From Dickeya dianthicola NCPPB 453 (GTDB lineage: Bacteria; Pseudomonadota; Gammaproteobacteria; Enterobacterales; Enterobacteriaceae): 64,000 nucleotides of DNA. Each line of letters starts with the position of its first letter. Position 1 is the stretch's first letter. The notes beneath the pieces were generated by a model, which worked only from the letters and a program-made list of their open reading frames with translations, did no database searches and was not told the origin of the DNA. Position numbers and translations under genes: made by a program. The DNA lies in the NCBI RefSeq assembly GCF_000365305.1, contig NZ_CM001841.1:621551-685550 (forward strand), given 5' to 3'. Shown piece after piece: positions 62,004 to 64,000 of the stretch.

Positions 62004-62936
62004 TTAAACACCTTTCTTTCTAGCATGGATTTTTGTAATGCAAAGGAAAATCAGAAAAAATGTTATTGCAAAAACGGCACTGATACTTTCCCATGAAATA
62101 AATATTCTATCATCGAAAAATTGCAACGCTAGTGTAAACACCGGCAGTAAGAGCAGTAGCAGTGAGACATGTATAGGGTCAAGAGTACTGATGGATTTTT
62201 GTATAAGAAAAATAGGTATAACATGACCGATGACTGAAAGAAAGATGACAATTAATAGCAAGTTTTCTGTTAAATATAAATGGATATTGTTATATGCGCA
62301 GTATCCTAATGCTAAAAGTAGCATCAGTATGTTCCTGAACCCCAGAATCTCATATGACTTCCAGCCTTTTTTGCTCAAGTCTTTGGAGTAAAAAGTATAG
62401 AGAACGGTTCCTATTGCACTGCAGATCACACAGATTATGCCGGTTGTTCTTTCGAAATAGGAAGTGTTTATCACTCCACTCTTTCCAAAATATGAGTTTA
62501 TCAGCATAACTATCACTCCGAAAAGAATAATCCAGGCTATGGACGATTCAGTCTTGTCCGGAGTAGATGTTCCTCTGATGAAGTAGCGTGATATAACTAT
62601 TGTTAAAGCGGGGCCACAAGCTACGGAAGCAATTCCTACTACAGCAGGCTCTAAGTATTTCAGGGCGAATATTAGTCCTCCCCAGTTAAGCAGAACCGCT
62701 ATATTAACTAAAGACAGTAATGGAATGCTTTTTTTGGCTTTATCAAGATAGGATGTACCATTTTTAAATGCTCCAATCGTAAGGAATACGACAGTGGAAA
62801 TTATAAAACAGTAAACTATAAATACTGCGGGTTCTAAATTTTGTGTAATGTTTGCAACAAAAACATCAAAAGCGGCACTAATGCCGCAAAAAATCACACC
62901 TGAAAAAACCCCGGCAGAGAGGAGATTTTTTTTCAT
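62004..62936 (-). CDS. EamA/DMT-family transporter
   Basis: 310 residues with ten predicted hydrophobic helices in two EamA-type repeats (about 5-140 and 155-300). The N-terminus is LLSAGVFSGVIFCGISAAFD and the conserved end of the first repeat reads LKYLEPAVVGIASVACGPAL. The ATG at 62936 shares one base with the stop of the PLP-protein gene. Members of this family export amino acids and metabolites; here it may export the product of the neighbouring ligase, an inference from gene linkage alone. Confidence 0.78.
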   Translation of the reverse strand: MKKNLLSAGVFSGVIFCGISAAFDVFVANITQNLEPAVFIVYCFIISTVVFLTIGAFKNGTSYLDKAKKSIPLLSLVNIAVLLNWGGLIFALKYLEPAVVGIASVACGPALTIVISRYFIRGTSTPDKTESSIAWIILFGVIVMLINSYFGKSGVINTSYFERTTGIICVICSAIGTVLYTFYSKDLSKKGWKSYEILGFRNILMLLLALGYCAYNNIHLYLTENLLLIVIFLSVIGHVIPIFLIQKSISTLDPIHVSLLLLLLPVFTLALQFFDDRIFISWESISAVFAITFFLIFLCITKIHARKKGV

Positions 62937-63595
62937 CAACTAGACCTTTCACCAAAAATAAAACTACCGACCCTAACGATGGTTGCCTTATAATTCAAGG
63001 CCAGTTCGTAATCATGGCTCATTCCCATGCTTAACTGGCTAAATCCAAAATTTGAAGCGATATCATGCATTTTTTTGAAGTAACTGCTTACGTCATCTTC
63101 ATTAGGTGGTATACACATAATCCCTTCCACTTTTATGTTTTCCATTTTGTTTATTTTACTGTATAAAACATCAAAGTCTTCTGGATGAATACCACTTTTT
63201 TGCGGTTCATTTCCGATATTTATCTGTATAAAAATACGTTGTACTTTGCAAATCACCCTGGCGGAAGATGAAATCTTCTCAGCTATAGATACTCTGTCTA
63301 CAGATTGTATAACGTCAAAGAAATCTACAATTTTTTGTATTTTCCTTGATTGCAGGCCACCAATGAAATGTAATTCAAGATCCTCATATTTATCCCGAAT
63401 AGGTGACCATTTATCGACAGATTCTTCTAATCTACTTTCACCAAATAATCTGTGTCCAGCATCTAATAACGGCTGAATTTTATCCATTCCGTGGAATTTT
63501 GACACCGCTAACAGTTTTGCGTTAGCTGATTTTTTTATAACGTTATTTTTTATCGTTAAATAGTTATCCAATACCTGCTTAGCATTGTAATTCAT
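62936..63595 (-). CDS. YggS-like PLP-binding protein (PLPBP/COG0325 family)
   Basis: 219 residues forming an alanine-racemase-type TIM barrel without the C-terminal racemase domain. PLP-linked Lys is in KLLAVSKFHGMDK (about residue 34). Other motifs: GHRLFGESRLEESVDKW, LELHFIGGLQSRKIQKIV, FIQINIGNEPQKSGIHPED, VEGIMCIPP and LSMGMSHDYELALNYKATIV then RVGSFIFGERSS, which holds the phosphate-binding residues. The normal housekeeping yggS is expected elsewhere, so this A+T-rich copy, locked in an operon with a ligase and transporter, is probably specialised. Two bases separate it from the upstream gene. Confidence 0.82.
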   Translation of the reverse strand: MNYNAKQVLDNYLTIKNNVIKKSANAKLLAVSKFHGMDKIQPLLDAGHRLFGESRLEESVDKWSPIRDKYEDLELHFIGGLQSRKIQKIVDFFDVIQSVDRVSIAEKISSSARVICKVQRIFIQINIGNEPQKSGIHPEDFDVLYSKINKMENIKVEGIMCIPPNEDDVSSYFKKMHDIASNFGFSQLSMGMSHDYELALNYKATIVRVGSFIFGERSS

Positions 63596-63597
63596 GA

Positions 63598-64000
63598 TTA
63601 CACCACTGAGACTTTATTTTCAGTAACATGAATTTTAATCAGCGTTGTGACATCATGCCCTGTTTTACTTTTAACTTTATCACGGCCTTTATTTTGAATT
63701 TTTTCCACCGCGCATATTATTTTTGTTATGATTCCTCCGGCGTTTTCGACGGCCTCCACCAGTGAAATTACCGCCCCACCTGTACTTAGGGTATCATCAA
63801 TGATAACTATTCTGTCTCCTTCCTCTACTCCATTCAAATACATTTTTCCTTCAAAATATTCCGAATTAATATCAACAACATTGTTGTTATATTCACTCAG
63901 GCTATAGGGATACCATCTGGCCATAGCTAAGGGTTTCCCCGTCAGAAGTGATAGGGTTGTTGCCAGAGGGGCACCTTTGTCCTCCTCTGTAATTATCTTA
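63598..64000 (-). CDS. Purine-type phosphoribosyltransferase (5' partial)
   Basis: About 133 C-terminal residues are visible and the frame is open to the window edge, so the start lies beyond 64000; a Met codon at 63924 is internal. The PRPP-binding motif is RIVIIDDTLSTGGAVISLVE, preceded by SEYFEGKMYLNGVEEGD, a context like that of archaeal-type hypoxanthine/adenine phosphoribosyltransferases. The upstream part (GAPLATTLSLLTGKPLAMAR) continues the same domain. It would attach a base or base-like compound to PRPP. First visible gene of the operon; more genes may precede it. Confidence 0.75.
   Translation of the reverse strand, partial: KIITEEDKGAPLATTLSLLTGKPLAMARWYPYSLSEYNNNVVDINSEYFEGKMYLNGVEEGDRIVIIDDTLSTGGAVISLVEAVENAGGIITKIICAVEKIQNKGRDKVKSKTGHDVTTLIKIHVTENKVSVV

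Noticed and set aside
60764-64000. The 6-thioguanine (ycf) cluster of Erwinia
   Set aside because: It was considered because of the phosphoribosyltransferase and transporter, but the visible ligase is an ATP-grasp enzyme and I see no sulfur-inserting ATP-pyrophosphatase type enzyme, so there is no support for that pathway.

Overview
The window looks like a chromosome segment of an enterobacterium, most likely a soft-rot member of the Pectobacteriaceae (Dickeya/Pectobacterium). The evidence is that nearly every housekeeping protein is close to its Escherichia coli counterpart in length and motifs, the coding G+C is moderately high, and E. coli gene blocks are kept but joined differently (tsaD next to argR, yhbQ next to deoC). 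The genus is inferred from recall, not from a search.

Region 1 (1 to about 16,860) is the late part of a P2-type prophage. It reads, in P2 order, L (partial), X, Y, K, lysB, lysC, R, S, [moron], V, W, J, I, H, G, FI, FII, E/E', T, U, D, ogr. It ends against the 3' end of a tRNA-Ile(CAU) gene, the likely attachment site. The capsid and replication/integration genes lie outside the window. Three low-G+C passengers sit in it: a reverse-strand 544-aa HEPN-domain protein between S and V (candidate anti-phage gene), and two small reverse-strand genes between ogr and the tRNA.

Region 2 (17,150 to 24,560) holds rpsU-dnaG-rpoD, divergent tsaD, then argR and mdh back to back. Region 3 (24,569 to 26,026) is a small regulatory island: a Ner-like gene (sfsB) and two tandem paralogs of the Mu repressor/transposase DNA-binding domain around a triple operator-like repeat. 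Region 4 (26,028 to 51,250) is the large conserved block ispB / rplU-rpmA-yhbE-obgE / dacB / greA / yhbY / rlmE-ftsH / folP-glmM / secG-leuU / metY-rimP-nusA-infB-rbfA-truB-rpsO-pnp-nlpI-yrbN-deaD. It covers translation, transcription elongation, RNA decay, folate and cell-wall precursor synthesis and protein export. Known control elements are visible (pnp leader hairpin, internal IF2 starts, metY promoter, terminators).

Region 5 (51,268 to 55,929) has yhbW, the oxygen-independent ubiquinone genes ubiV-ubiU and ubiT, yhbS and yhbQ. Region 6 (55,930 to 60,641) starts with an AT-rich tract plus one solitary type I-E CRISPR-like repeat, then the CRP-type promoter and the deoC-deoA-deoB-deoD nucleoside catabolism genes.

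Region 7 (60,700 to 64,000, continuing beyond) is an A+T-rich, reverse-strand, translationally coupled operon. In transcription order it encodes a purine-type phosphoribosyltransferase (partial), a YggS-like PLP protein, an EamA-family transporter and an ATP-grasp ligase. I do not recognise it as a described pathway. It resembles a small horizontally acquired metabolite cluster and is the best candidate for an undescribed system here.
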